Assembly: GCF_024793945.1 (NCBI RefSeq)
Contig: NZ_JANUSD010000007.1
Coordinates: forward strand, 1-64,000
Length of the DNA: 64,000 nt
Source: Emticicia fluvialis
Lineage (GTDB): Bacteria > Bacteroidota > Bacteroidia > Cytophagales > Spirosomataceae
Reading direction: 5' to 3'
Both the position numbers and the translations under genes were made by a program. The notes beneath the pieces were generated by a model. The model searched no databases, was not told the origin of the DNA, and saw nothing but the letters and a program-made list of their open reading frames with translations. The stretch's first letter is position 1, and each line of letters starts with the position of its first letter. Of this stretch, positions 42,376 through 52,415 are shown piece by piece.

Positions 42376-42957
42376 ATGAAAGAATCGACCGTTTTACTAG
42401 GATACGCAGACCTTATTGAAAATACAGATAAACATCTGAAAAAACACTTCATACTTTTTTCAATATTGGGGTTAATCGCCGGTCTTGGCAGATTCGTTCA
42501 GGAAGGCGGATGGGGTAACATTAACAGAAGCTTTCATACCGTACTTGAAGTAATAGTGAACCTGGCACGTTTGTTAATCATCTTTGCAGTAATCGGTCGG
42601 GGGCAGCCGCTGGCTGGGTTCAATCATTTTCTGGCTATATTCAGACTCAGGAAATCAGATTGGTTAGATACCTGGTCTAATTTTAAAAACAATGTAAGGC
42701 ATCATTTTCTGGCTATTTTAGTCAATTTAATAATTTACGTAATAGTGGCCGTTAGTACCAATATTGCCATATTTGCTACGCTTGAATACACCCCCTTTCT
42801 TAACTGGTTGAAATCGGCAGATTTAATCAGCCAATCGACAGGCAAATGGCCCGTAATACTTCTTTTAAAAAATATCTCTATCATTCCGTTTACACTGGTA
42901 TTTGAGACCCTGCTTGTGATGTGGATTGTAGAACGAAACAAAACAATAGAGGAATGA
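42376..42957 (+). CDS. Polytopic membrane protein, function unknown
   Basis: A 193-residue protein with four hydrophobic segments (about 25-40, 56-74, 110-133 and 158-186). It has a short cytoplasmic-looking N-terminus and ends MWIVERNKTIEE. I recognise no domain. It starts three bases after the previous gene and overlaps the kinase start by four bases, so the three are translated together. It could be a partner of the kinase. Confidence 0.75.
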   Translation: MKESTVLLGYADLIENTDKHLKKHFILFSILGLIAGLGRFVQEGGWGNINRSFHTVLEVIVNLARLLIIFAVIGRGQPLAGFNHFLAIFRLRKSDWLDTWSNFKNNVRHHFLAILVNLIIYVIVAVSTNIAIFATLEYTPFLNWLKSADLISQSTGKWPVILLLKNISIIPFTLVFETLLVMWIVERNKTIEE

Positions 42958-45242
42958 ACTATTTACCATCAGAAATAAAAAATATTCCGTCAGACGGCAT
43001 ACAAAATCTGCAGGCAGAGACCATTGCCGGTGGTATAGAGCTGGTAGGATATGACGAGAACCAGATACGGATAGAAATATATGCATCTAAGCGGCTGGTA
43101 GTTAACCTGTTCAAAAAAGAAAGTGTTAACTCGTATGACATAGGCCATGAGCTGGTAAGCATAACCCGGCAGGGAGACAACCTGCGGGTAGCTGCAACCA
43201 ATAATGGATTCTGGAAATGGGACTGGCTGAGTTTCTTCCGGGTATCGCTCCGGATTTTTATACCCCGAAACATAAACGCCGTCATAACAACCAATGTTGG
43301 CGACATATCTCTTAACAACCTTAACGGCAGGCAAATGCTCCGTACAACCATTGGAGACGTAAGAATTGCTAATTCTTCAGGCGAGATTCAGGGCAAAGCA
43401 GCTGCAGGAAATATTAAGATTGGCAATTGTGATATCAAGGCCGACCTTTCTTCTTCAGGAGGAAACATACTGATACATAATTCAAAGGGAGAAATTAACT
43501 GCTCTACAAGCGGAGGTAATTTCAAAATGGAGAATTTCAGCGGAAAACTATACACCAAAACCAGCGGAGGCAACATAAAAGCTAACAATATTTCAGGCGA
43601 ATTCAAGACTTATACCTTCGGAGGTAACATCAGGCTTGCAAACATGAAAGGCAACATTGGCGCCTCTACCAAAGGTGGTAATATCAATATCCAGGCAGTT
43701 TCAATTAACGAATACCTCTGGATTGAAACCTCCGGCGGCAACATAAAAGCACAATTACCCTTAAACCAGGGTATGCAGATAGAGGCCGACGGCGGTTCGG
43801 TAAGTGCGCCATATATTCAGGGTTTTCAGGGCATTAACCGTTCAGGTTTTCTATCTGGTAGTGTCAACGGGGGTGGTGCAAGTGTAAAATTAAAGTCATT
43901 TGGGGGTAATGTTAAAATATATGCCCCCAAAGGGGAGCCATATATGGAGGAAACCGAGTTTAAAAAAAAACAGCCTACATGGGCTGACCGCCTCAGTGTA
44001 GAAAAAGCCCCCGGTGTCAGTTCGCAGGTTACGCCTGTTCAAAACACCACCCAGAATCCTGAACCGGCCAGACGCTATTATAAAGACCGCACCGAGGGGT
44101 TCAGAGTAAATTTCAGAGGCATTATAAACAGGCTTAACTCCAGGTTTTTATTTTACACGCTGCTTTACACCATTTTTTTTATTTACGGCCTTAACAGCAT
44201 TCTCTATTTCTCGCTTGAACTCCTTAACCCTACTTCTCTTGAAGCAGAACAGAATAAGGCGGTATTTCTGGCTAACCTCACAACCGGGGTGTCTTGTTTT
44301 ATAAGCCTTACCATTTTTATACTTTTTATAGAGCGTTTTCTGATTAAGAACTGGTCAAAGTATACCATTCTTATTGTGCTTACCTATGGTGTTATTATGC
44401 TAACACGGCTCATACAGAAAGCATTTTACCTGCTCGAAAACGATGGAGGCCGTTACTGGACCCATTACTGGAAAATTATGTCGGTAAAATATACCGATGG
44501 CTGGCTTGTTAATCAGGGTACCTTATATCTGTTTATACCTATGATAGCCGTTTGCGTCTTTTTTTATAACTGGCAACGTTCTAAAGACCTGGACCGCAAA
44601 ATATCTGAACAGGAATACCAATTACTTAACCTTGAAAAGCTGAAAACCAAAGCACAACTAAACGCATTGGAGGCACGTATTAACCCGCATTTTTTGTACA
44701 ACTCGTTAAACAGCATTACAGGTCTGATTCATGACAACCCCGATAAGGCCGAAGAAATGACAATTCAGCTCTCAAAATTGTTCAGAGCTACGACCGGCCG
44801 TTCTGACCAGAGTTTTCATACCATAGCCGAAGAGCTGGATATCGTAAAATCTTACCTGTCTATTGAGCAGATGCGCTTTGGCGACAGGCTGAACTATGCC
44901 ATTAACATAGAAGCTGGTCTTGAATCAATCAAAATTCCACGCTTTCTACTACAACCGGTGGTTGAAAACGCCATTAAACATGGTATTTCTAAAATAACCG
45001 AACACGGTATTATTGACGTAAAAATAAGTAAAGAAGACAACCTGATTGCTTTTCAGATACACGACAACGGCCCGGCTTTTAAAGAAGATTTAAGCGGAGG
45101 CTATGGACTGAAAAGCATCAGTGATAAATTGCGCCTGATTTATGGCAATGAAGCTGGTGTGCAAATACAAAACAACGATTTCAAAGCCATTATCATCAGA
45201 GTTCCGGTTGAAACAGCAGATAAAACACATATAGAAGTGTAG
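42954..45242 (+). CDS. Sensor kinase: adhesin-like (DUF4097-type) repeats fused to LytS/YehU-type kinase
   Basis: A 762-residue protein. No signal peptide precedes the N-terminal region, which contains about eight tandem strand-turn units of roughly 20 residues with SGGNI/KGGNI/SGGNF turns (about 140-310), as in DUF4097 putative adhesins. Four membrane segments follow (about 385-420, 440-465, 475-500 and 525-545). The kinase part has His579 in the NPHFLYNSLNSI box, ENAIKHG at about 671-677 and DNG at 704-706, as in the LytS/YehU family. With four membrane spans, both ends should face the cytoplasm, placing the repeats inside the cell. The start overlaps the upstream gene (ATGA). Confidence 0.88.
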   Translation: MNYLPSEIKNIPSDGIQNLQAETIAGGIELVGYDENQIRIEIYASKRLVVNLFKKESVNSYDIGHELVSITRQGDNLRVAATNNGFWKWDWLSFFRVSLRIFIPRNINAVITTNVGDISLNNLNGRQMLRTTIGDVRIANSSGEIQGKAAAGNIKIGNCDIKADLSSSGGNILIHNSKGEINCSTSGGNFKMENFSGKLYTKTSGGNIKANNISGEFKTYTFGGNIRLANMKGNIGASTKGGNINIQAVSINEYLWIETSGGNIKAQLPLNQGMQIEADGGSVSAPYIQGFQGINRSGFLSGSVNGGGASVKLKSFGGNVKIYAPKGEPYMEETEFKKKQPTWADRLSVEKAPGVSSQVTPVQNTTQNPEPARRYYKDRTEGFRVNFRGIINRLNSRFLFYTLLYTIFFIYGLNSILYFSLELLNPTSLEAEQNKAVFLANLTTGVSCFISLTIFILFIERFLIKNWSKYTILIVLTYGVIMLTRLIQKAFYLLENDGGRYWTHYWKIMSVKYTDGWLVNQGTLYLFIPMIAVCVFFYNWQRSKDLDRKISEQEYQLLNLEKLKTKAQLNALEARINPHFLYNSLNSITGLIHDNPDKAEEMTIQLSKLFRATTGRSDQSFHTIAEELDIVKSYLSIEQMRFGDRLNYAINIEAGLESIKIPRFLLQPVVENAIKHGISKITEHGIIDVKISKEDNLIAFQIHDNGPAFKEDLSGGYGLKSISDKLRLIYGNEAGVQIQNNDFKAIIIRVPVETADKTHIEV

Positions 45243-45264
45243 TTCAATAAAAATTCAGCATTGT

Positions 45265-46056
45265 ATGTTAAAGACCATATTAATAGACGACGAACCCCTG
45301 GCCATAAGCCGCTTAAAGAGACTGCTGGCTAGTTATGGCACGACCATTCAGATAATTGATGAAGCGCATAACGGACAGGAAGGGCTGGAGAAAATAGAAT
45401 CGCTCAAACCAGACCTGATATTTCTGGATATTGAAATGCCCCTCATGACAGGCTTTGAAATGCTGGCTAACCTGTCTTATATGCCAATGGTTATTTTCTC
45501 TACCGCCTACGACCAATACGCCATAAGAGCATTTGAGGAGAACTCGGTTGATTACCTGCTGAAGCCCATAGAAGCCGAAAGATTGGAAAAAACCATAGAA
45601 AAACTAAAGAAACTGGAAGACAAAAAGGAAGACAGTTCGCTGAGCGCCAATCTGATGCAATTGCTTGAGCAGTTAAAAATAAAAGAAGATGCCCTGCGCA
45701 CACCCGCTCAAAAGCAAACCACGGCTCACTCCATATCAGTAAAATCAGGCGAACGCATTCTGTTTATACCCTTAACTGAAATCAGTTACTTTGAGGCCGA
45801 AGACAAATATGTGTTTCTGAACACAACAGATGGCAAACAGTACCTGACCAACTACACCATAACGGGTCTGGAAGAAAAACTACCCGATAATTTTGTGCGT
45901 GTCAGTCGCTCGGCTATTGTTAATTCTATACACATTAAAGAACTGCAAAAGTATTTTAATGGTAAATACCTGGTATTGATGCGAGACAGCAAAACTACCA
46001 AACTGGAAACGGGCTCTACCTACGGCGATAACCTGAAAAAGCTGATGGAAATTTAA
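45265..46056 (+). CDS. LytTR-family response regulator
   Basis: A 263-residue regulator. The receiver domain (about 1-120) has acidic pocket residues Asp8/Asp9, phospho-acceptor Asp55 in LIFLDIEMPL, and DYLLKPI with its Lys. The LytTR DNA-binding domain (about 160-262) shows ISVKSGERILFIPLTEISYFEAEDKYVFL and RVSRSAIVNS. It starts 22 bases after the kinase and is its likely partner. Target promoters cannot be deduced. Confidence 0.94.
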   Translation: MLKTILIDDEPLAISRLKRLLASYGTTIQIIDEAHNGQEGLEKIESLKPDLIFLDIEMPLMTGFEMLANLSYMPMVIFSTAYDQYAIRAFEENSVDYLLKPIEAERLEKTIEKLKKLEDKKEDSSLSANLMQLLEQLKIKEDALRTPAQKQTTAHSISVKSGERILFIPLTEISYFEAEDKYVFLNTTDGKQYLTNYTITGLEEKLPDNFVRVSRSAIVNSIHIKELQKYFNGKYLVLMRDSKTTKLETGSTYGDNLKKLMEI

Positions 46057-46155
46057 AATTATAGGGCAAAACTAAACCTTTTGGCTATGGCATAGTTTTT
46101 TAATACTTATTAAAGATACCCATGTTTAAAATGAACATAAATCTTTAATAATTAT

Positions 46156-46350
46156 ATGAATCTTAAAAGAATCTTCGGGTCAATACTTACCGTGTTAGGC
46201 ATTGCCGGTCTTATTTATGCTGCCGTATTATTTGTAAATACCACAGGTGGCACCAAAAACATAAAAGCGCTTATTATTTACGGCATTATTGGTTTAATTT
46301 TTTTCAGCTCGGGTATTAACCTGATTCGCACCACTAAAGATGAAGCATAA
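46156..46350 (+). CDS. Small two-helix membrane protein
   Basis: A 64-residue protein with two membrane segments (about 8-28 and 40-57) separated by a short NTTGGTKNIKA loop, and a charged tail TTKDEA. I recall similar tiny proteins in Bacteroidota, but the function is unknown. It lies about 100 bases after the response regulator and may be part of its regulon. Confidence 0.65.
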   Translation: MNLKRIFGSILTVLGIAGLIYAAVLFVNTTGGTKNIKALIIYGIIGLIFFSSGINLIRTTKDEA

Positions 46351-46494
46351 CCGGTAAGCCTGCAAAATTTATGACCCTGTAAGAGCGCCACTACAGAAAA
46401 ACTAACATTGCAGTACAGTTGTTACATTTACGGTTTCATACGCTTTGATTTTACATACAAAATTCTGAAAATTGTATAAACAAACTCAAACCGT

Positions 46495-46950
46495 ATGAAC
46501 AAGCCTCTGTTAACCACACTTTTAGCCTTTTCTGTCTCATTTGCCATTGCACAAAACAAAGAAATCGTAAAAACCGACAAAGCTCCTGTACCGATTGCTC
46601 CTTACAGCCAGGGAGTAAAAGCCAACGGCATGCTATATGTAGCCGGGCAGATAGGTCTGAACCCTGAAACCCGTAAACTGGTAGATGGGGGCGTAGAACC
46701 AGAAACCATGCAGATAATGGAAAACATCAAAGCCATTGTTGAAGCCGCCGGAGCCCGCATGGAAGACATTGTTAATACAACTATCTACATGAAAGACCTC
46801 GGTAATTTTGCCAGAGTAAACGACTTGTACGGCAAATTTTTTACCGGTACCTTTCCTGCCCGTACCACGGTAGGCGTTGCCAATTTGCCCGGCGGAGCCA
46901 ATATTGAAATTGCTGTAATAGCCGTTTTACCTAAGGTTCGTCGAAAATAA
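46495..46950 (+). CDS. Exported RidA-family protein
   Basis: A 151-residue Rid-family protein preceded by a signal peptide (MNKPLLTTLLAFSVSFAIAQ). Cytoplasmic RidA hydrolyses reactive enamine/imine intermediates from PLP enzymes. The residues matching E. coli Arg105 (PARTTVGV) and Glu120 (NIEIAVI) are conserved, and IAPYSQGVKANGMLYVAGQIG is typical. The export signal is the unusual point: its substrate in the periplasm is unclear. Monocistronic, upstream of an M1 peptidase gene. Confidence 0.9.
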   Translation: MNKPLLTTLLAFSVSFAIAQNKEIVKTDKAPVPIAPYSQGVKANGMLYVAGQIGLNPETRKLVDGGVEPETMQIMENIKAIVEAAGARMEDIVNTTIYMKDLGNFARVNDLYGKFFTGTFPARTTVGVANLPGGANIEIAVIAVLPKVRRK

Positions 46951-47052
46951 GTCGAATATGGTCTCTTCCCCATCTTCCGGGCACATTTTTAATATACATC
47001 ATTCAGGTTTTTATTTATTTTTGTTAATCAATCAAGTTCCTTCATCATATTC

Positions 47053-49434
47053 ATGAAAAACACCATTCTATTTATCTGTTTATTGGCGGGGTTCACGGCG
47101 TTTGCGCAGATGCCGGCCACTACCCAATACAATGCCAACACCCGTTTTGAGCAAATGGGCACCGAGCTACCCACACCCAACACCTACCGCACCGCCTCTG
47201 GCGCACCGGGCAAAGACTACTGGCAACAAAAAGCCGACTACGACATTAAAGTGGAGTTGGACGACGCAAACCAACGCATTATTGGAACAGAGGTAATTAC
47301 GTACACCAACAAATCGCCTGACGAACTGCGTTACATCTGGTTGCAATTAGACCAGAACCTGTTTGAAAAAACATCTATCAATGCCTTAACCAAAACAGGC
47401 GGCATTGAAAACCAGATGTCTTTCGGAGCCATTCAGGGTATCAACGCACCCAGTTCGGTAAGAGCCACTATTGCCAGCAACAAAGAGTATGGTTACAAAA
47501 TTACTTTGGTAAAAGATGCCAAAACCGGTGCCAATCTGGTGTATACCATCAACAATACCATGATGAGAGTAGAAGTACCAACACCTTTGAAAACCGGGCA
47601 ATCTTACTCTTTCCGTGTCGACTGGAACTATAACATTACAGACTACTACGGCCGCTCGGGTATGGAGTACTTCCCGAAAGACGGCAACTATAACTACTTT
47701 ATTGCACACTGGTTTCCGCGGATGGCTGTATATGACGACGTAAACGGCTGGCAGCATAAGCAGTTTCTGGGGCAGGGAGAATTTACTCTTCCGTTTGGAG
47801 ACTATAAAGTTGAAATTACTGTACCTAACGACCACGTTGTTGGGGCAACCGGCGAATGCCAGAACTACGACAAAGTTTTGTCTGCCACGCAACTGAAACG
47901 TTTCGAACAGGCTAAAAACTCTAAAACTCCGGTTGTAATTGTTACTCAGGCCGAAGCAGAAGCCGCTGAGAAAGCTAAGCCAACCGGCAAAAAAACCTGG
48001 ATTTACAAGGCATCTAATGTGCGCGACTTCGCTTTTGCCTCGTCTCGTAAGTTTATCTGGGATGCCATGCAGACTGATGTGTATAACAACGGCCGCAAAA
48101 TATGGTCAATGTCTTTCTATTCAAAAGAAGGTAACCCGCTTTGGGGGCAATACTCAACCCGCGTAGTAGAACATACTTTGAGAAGCTATGGTAACCGTAC
48201 CATTCAATACCCATATCCGGTAGCCATTTCATGCCATGCTACTGCAGGCGGTGGTATGGAGTACCCGATGATATCGTTCAACGGTGGGCGTCCTGAGCCG
48301 GATGGCACCTACTCTGAAATGACCAAAGCAGGTATGATTGGTGTAATTATCCATGAGGTTGGCCACAATTTCTTTCCGATGATTGTAAATACGGACGAAC
48401 GCCAATGGACCTGGATGGATGAAGGCCTGAACACTTTCTGCCAGTATCTGGCTGAGCAGGAATGGGACCGTAACTTCCCGTCGCGTCGTGGTGAGCCACA
48501 ATACATTGTGCCTTACATGAAAACCGACAAGACACAACAAGTGCCTATTATGTCGAGCTCAGACAACGTTATATCATTAGGGCCAAATGCCTACGCTAAA
48601 CCTGCTACGGGTTTAAATATGTTGCGCGAAACCATTATGGGTCGCGAGCTGTTTGACTATGCATTTAAAGAATACGCACGTCGCTGGGCGTTTAAATCGC
48701 CGCAGCCTGCCGATTTCTTCCGTACTATGGAAGATGCCTCAGGCGTTGACCTGGACTGGTTCTGGAAAGGCTGGTTTTATGGCGTAGAGCCTGTTGACCA
48801 GGACCTTGCCGAGGTTGAATGGTATTCTATCGACAACCAGGACCCTGTTGCTAAAAAAGCGGCCGATAAAGCTGATTTTGACGCCAAGCGCGAAACTCTG
48901 AGCAATATCCGCAACAAAACAGATATTAAACAAACAGTAGTAGAGGCAGACTCAACGATGAGAGACTTCTACAACTCTTATGATAAGTTTGCCGTAACAG
49001 CTACCGACAAACAGAAATCGGATCAATATAAAGCCAGCTTGTCTGAAGAAGAACGTAAAATGCTGGAAGAAGGCAAAAACTTCTATGTTTTGAAAATCAA
49101 AAATAAAGGTGGTTTGCCAATGCCTGTTATTGTGAAACTGGATTATGAAGACGGCACTAACGAAATTGTGAGAATACCTGCTGAAATCTGGCGATTGAAT
49201 GATAAAGAGATTAAGAAAACGCTTCCAACTACCAAAAAAGTGAAGAAGTTTACACTTGACCCTTTCTATGAGATTGCCGATATTGATACAGCCAATAATG
49301 CATTCCCACGTGAACCGGAGCAACCAACCAAGTTTCAGGCGTTCAAACAAAGGGCGTTCCAGCAAGGGCCTAACCCTATGCAACAGGCTAAACAAAATCA
49401 GCCATCAGGTGTGCAAACCAGTGGTAAGAACTAA
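47053..49434 (+). CDS. Exported M1-family zinc metallopeptidase
   Basis: A 793-residue aminopeptidase N-like protein with signal peptide MKNTILFICLLAGFTAFAQ. The M1 N-terminal saddle is followed by the catalytic domain, with a GGGMEYPMISF substrate region and the zinc motif HEVGHNFFP plus the downstream Glu in WMDEGLNTF (about 435-460). The C-terminal part ends in a Gln-rich low-complexity tail. It probably trims peptides outside the cytoplasm. A strong bidirectional terminator follows. Confidence 0.94.
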   Translation: MKNTILFICLLAGFTAFAQMPATTQYNANTRFEQMGTELPTPNTYRTASGAPGKDYWQQKADYDIKVELDDANQRIIGTEVITYTNKSPDELRYIWLQLDQNLFEKTSINALTKTGGIENQMSFGAIQGINAPSSVRATIASNKEYGYKITLVKDAKTGANLVYTINNTMMRVEVPTPLKTGQSYSFRVDWNYNITDYYGRSGMEYFPKDGNYNYFIAHWFPRMAVYDDVNGWQHKQFLGQGEFTLPFGDYKVEITVPNDHVVGATGECQNYDKVLSATQLKRFEQAKNSKTPVVIVTQAEAEAAEKAKPTGKKTWIYKASNVRDFAFASSRKFIWDAMQTDVYNNGRKIWSMSFYSKEGNPLWGQYSTRVVEHTLRSYGNRTIQYPYPVAISCHATAGGGMEYPMISFNGGRPEPDGTYSEMTKAGMIGVIIHEVGHNFFPMIVNTDERQWTWMDEGLNTFCQYLAEQEWDRNFPSRRGEPQYIVPYMKTDKTQQVPIMSSSDNVISLGPNAYAKPATGLNMLRETIMGRELFDYAFKEYARRWAFKSPQPADFFRTMEDASGVDLDWFWKGWFYGVEPVDQDLAEVEWYSIDNQDPVAKKAADKADFDAKRETLSNIRNKTDIKQTVVEADSTMRDFYNSYDKFAVTATDKQKSDQYKASLSEEERKMLEEGKNFYVLKIKNKGGLPMPVIVKLDYEDGTNEIVRIPAEIWRLNDKEIKKTLPTTKKVKKFTLDPFYEIADIDTANNAFPREPEQPTKFQAFKQRAFQQGPNPMQQAKQNQPSGVQTSGKN

Positions 49435-49458
49435 TTCTTACCCTACACATAAAGCATA

Positions 49459-49498
49459 AAAACGAAAGCCGGGGCGTGTTTGCCCCGGCTTTCGTTTT
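49459..49498. terminator. Bidirectional terminator after the M1 peptidase gene
   Basis: A 17-base-pair perfect stem (49459-49475 and 49482-49498) with a GTGTTT loop and A/T ends. It separates the convergent M1 and GH78 genes. Confidence 0.9.
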
Positions 49499-49516
49499 AT
49501 AATTCAATTTAGATTC

Positions 49517-52252
49517 TTAATTCCTGACTCTGAACTCATACTTGCCTGAACCCACCAGCAATTTGGTGTGATTGCCGTCTATGCCATCAATCTTGATATC
49601 AGACGAAACCGGTTTGCCTCCCTCCTCAATATCAGGTACGTTGGTGGTGGGCAAATAAACCGTAGCTGTGGTGTTCGCCGGAATTTCAATGGTGTATACC
49701 GTAGTTTTGCCGTCTTTTTTCCAGCCAGATGAGGCAAGACCATAATTGGTGATGATTCTGGCACTGGCAGAGGTCAGCCCGTCTCCCAAATGCGGTTTAA
49801 TGATAATTTTCTTGTAGCCTGCACCAGACTCATCAACATCAATACCGGCTACATCCCGATACATCCAGTCGCCCACGGCGCCATACGAATAATGGTTGAA
49901 CGAGGTCATGCTTGGGTCCTGAAAAGTGCTGTCGGGCTTCATAGAATCCCACCTTTCCCAAACGGTAGTGGCGCCCATTTTAATTGGATACAGCCATGAC
50001 GGGTAGGTATCCTGCAATAACAAGCGATAGGCCACGTCGGTTCTGCCAAAACGTGTCAATACAGGCGTAAGGAACGGCGTACCCAAAAAGCCGGTAGTCA
50101 GGTGATAATTATAGCTTTTTATGTTATCTACCAGTCGGCCTACTGCTTGCGGGCGTAATTCTTCCGGCAGCATATCAAACTGTAAGGCAAGTATATAGGC
50201 TGTCTGTGTTTCAGAAATCAGCCTTCCGCTGGCTGTCATAAATTCTTTGCGGAACGCGGCCTTTATGCGCTCCAAAAGGGCTTCATAATCTTTTACCTCC
50301 TCTGTTTTGCCCAGGAGCCTCGCCGCTTTGATCATCAGGCTGGTATTATAAGCAAAGAAACACTGCGCCACCAGATAATTATCTGTAATGGCAGACTTCT
50401 GGCCAATCAGACCTTTCGAATCATCTACCCTGTATGATAGCCAGTCGGCAAACTGAAAACCGGTATTCCATAAATCATTATTTGCGGCATTTCGTACATA
50501 ATCCAGATATGCTTTCATGCTGGGGTATTGTTCTTCTACCACGCGCTTATCGCCATATACTACGTACAGATTCCATGGAATGATGATACCTGCATCAGAC
50601 CAACCTGCTGCACCTGCCGGGGTATCAAAAAAAGTACCTTTCAGGGCATTGGGTATCACAAAAGGAATGGCGCCATTAGGATTCTGGTCGGCAGCCACAT
50701 CTTTCAGCCATTTAGAGAAAAAATTGTTTACATTGAAATTGAAAGCGGCCGTGCGTGAAAAAACTTCAGCGTCGCCTGTCCATCCAAGGCGTTCATCGCG
50801 TTGTGGGCAATCAGTTGGTACATCAAGAAAGTTACCCCTCTGCCCCCATTGTATGTTCTTTTGTAGCTGGTTTACCAGTGGATTAGAGCATTCAAAGCTG
50901 CCCGTTGGTTTCATATCAGAATACAAAGCCACAGCGGTAAAGTTATCGGGGTTCAATGGTTCTTTCAGACCCTCTACCCTTACGTATCTGAACCCGTGGA
51001 AAGTAAATCGCGGTTCGTAGGTTTCAACCCCCTGGCCTTTCAGTATATAAGTATCCTGCGCCAGTGCGTTTCTGAGGTTATCAAAATAAAGCCCACCGGT
51101 TTTGTCAAGCACTTCAGCGTGCGAAAGCACAATTTTATCACCCGCATTACCCGACACCTTCATTTGTACCCAACCTACCAGATTCTGGCCGAAATCAAGT
51201 ACCTGCTCGCCTTTTGGCGTTCTTAGCACCTTTACAGGCTTAAAGGTTTCATGTTTGGTAATCAATTCATGGTTGGCAGAGAAAAGAATATCTTTCGGGA
51301 AGTTTTTTACTACCACCGACTGCCAATTTTTGTCGTCAAAGGTAGCGGTTGCCCAGCCTGCCTTCTCATGTCTGGCATCATATACTTCGCCGTCATAAAT
51401 TTCAGAGAATTGAATAGGCCCGGTTGATACTTTCCAAGTGCCGTCAGAAATAACAGATTCTGTCTTTCCATCTGTATAAGTTATATTTAACTGGCAAAGC
51501 AATGCTGTTTCTTTGCCATAGAAATTCACCTTTTTCTCCCAGCCTAATTCACCTCTGTACCAACCATTGGCCAAGCTTACACCAATGGCGTTTTTGCCTT
51601 GTTTTAAAAGATTGGTAACATCGTATGTCTGGTACAACAAACGTTTGTTGTAGCTGGTCCAGCCGGGTGTCAGGTAGGCATCGCCTACCCTTTGGCCGTT
51701 TATATGTGCCTCATACAATCCTTTAGAAGTAATATAGGCAATAGCCGATTTAATCTTTTTTGATGTGCTGAATGATTTTCTGAATTGCGGCACTATGCCA
51801 TAGGCAGTATCTGCTTTAATGCCGGACGAAATCCATTGGGCTGTTATTTCAGAAGCCGGGTTGAGTAGGTCCGTCTGCCAGAAAGCCGTGGTACTCCAGG
51901 GTGACTCATTCGCCTGATTATCCCAGACTTTTACCTGCCAGTAGTATTTCTGCCCCGATTTAAGCGGAGCTCCCTGATAGGTTTGTAATACAGACTCATC
52001 ACTATTTACTTTGCCTGAATCCCAAACCAGATTTTTTTTGGCGAAATCGGGAGATGTGGCTATCCGAATGCTGTATGCTGTTTGAAGAATGTTACGACCG
52101 CCTGCGGCAATTTTCCATGTAAAACGTGGCCTGGTTACGTCCAGACCGATAGGATTCACCCGGTTTTCGCAGGTTAAATCATAGGTACTCAGGTTTTGAG
52201 CCATCGCGCTAATACCAGCGAGACAGACGAGCAGGGTAAATATTCGTTTCAT
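49517..52252 (-). CDS. Alpha-L-rhamnosidase, GH78
   Basis: A 911-residue exported enzyme that removes terminal alpha-L-rhamnose from glycans or glycosides. Signal peptide MKRIFTLLVCLAGISAMAQ. The order is GH78 N-terminal sandwich modules (about 25-330), a concanavalin-like module with VLDFGQNLVGWVQMKVSG, then the alpha/alpha barrel with DVPTDCPQRDERLGWTGDAE (containing the catalytic acidic residues) and TVWERWDSM, and a C-terminal beta-domain. The start used begins a clean signal; an in-frame start 21 bases upstream is possible. No rhamnose catabolic genes are adjacent. Confidence 0.94.
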   Translation of the reverse strand: MKRIFTLLVCLAGISAMAQNLSTYDLTCENRVNPIGLDVTRPRFTWKIAAGGRNILQTAYSIRIATSPDFAKKNLVWDSGKVNSDESVLQTYQGAPLKSGQKYYWQVKVWDNQANESPWSTTAFWQTDLLNPASEITAQWISSGIKADTAYGIVPQFRKSFSTSKKIKSAIAYITSKGLYEAHINGQRVGDAYLTPGWTSYNKRLLYQTYDVTNLLKQGKNAIGVSLANGWYRGELGWEKKVNFYGKETALLCQLNITYTDGKTESVISDGTWKVSTGPIQFSEIYDGEVYDARHEKAGWATATFDDKNWQSVVVKNFPKDILFSANHELITKHETFKPVKVLRTPKGEQVLDFGQNLVGWVQMKVSGNAGDKIVLSHAEVLDKTGGLYFDNLRNALAQDTYILKGQGVETYEPRFTFHGFRYVRVEGLKEPLNPDNFTAVALYSDMKPTGSFECSNPLVNQLQKNIQWGQRGNFLDVPTDCPQRDERLGWTGDAEVFSRTAAFNFNVNNFFSKWLKDVAADQNPNGAIPFVIPNALKGTFFDTPAGAAGWSDAGIIIPWNLYVVYGDKRVVEEQYPSMKAYLDYVRNAANNDLWNTGFQFADWLSYRVDDSKGLIGQKSAITDNYLVAQCFFAYNTSLMIKAARLLGKTEEVKDYEALLERIKAAFRKEFMTASGRLISETQTAYILALQFDMLPEELRPQAVGRLVDNIKSYNYHLTTGFLGTPFLTPVLTRFGRTDVAYRLLLQDTYPSWLYPIKMGATTVWERWDSMKPDSTFQDPSMTSFNHYSYGAVGDWMYRDVAGIDVDESGAGYKKIIIKPHLGDGLTSASARIITNYGLASSGWKKDGKTTVYTIEIPANTTATVYLPTTNVPDIEEGGKPVSSDIKIDGIDGNHTKLLVGSGKYEFRVRN

Positions 52253-52360
52253 TGCAATTTTTAATTTTATCAATAATATTTTGCACTATTCTACAAAATA
52301 AACCGAAAACAATCAGAGTACCCTCATTTACTCTCCTGCTATTGTCTCATTTTGATAAAA

Positions 52361-52391
52361 TAAAAATCCGTAGCAGAGGCTGCTACGGATT
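52361..52391 (-). terminator. Terminator after the S8 protease gene
   Basis: AATCCGTAGCA (52365-52375) pairs perfectly with TGCTACGGATT (52381-52391), and on the minus strand is followed by a T-rich run. Confidence 0.8.
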
Positions 52392-52415
52392 CATAACTTA
52401 TCTGATTAACATTTG

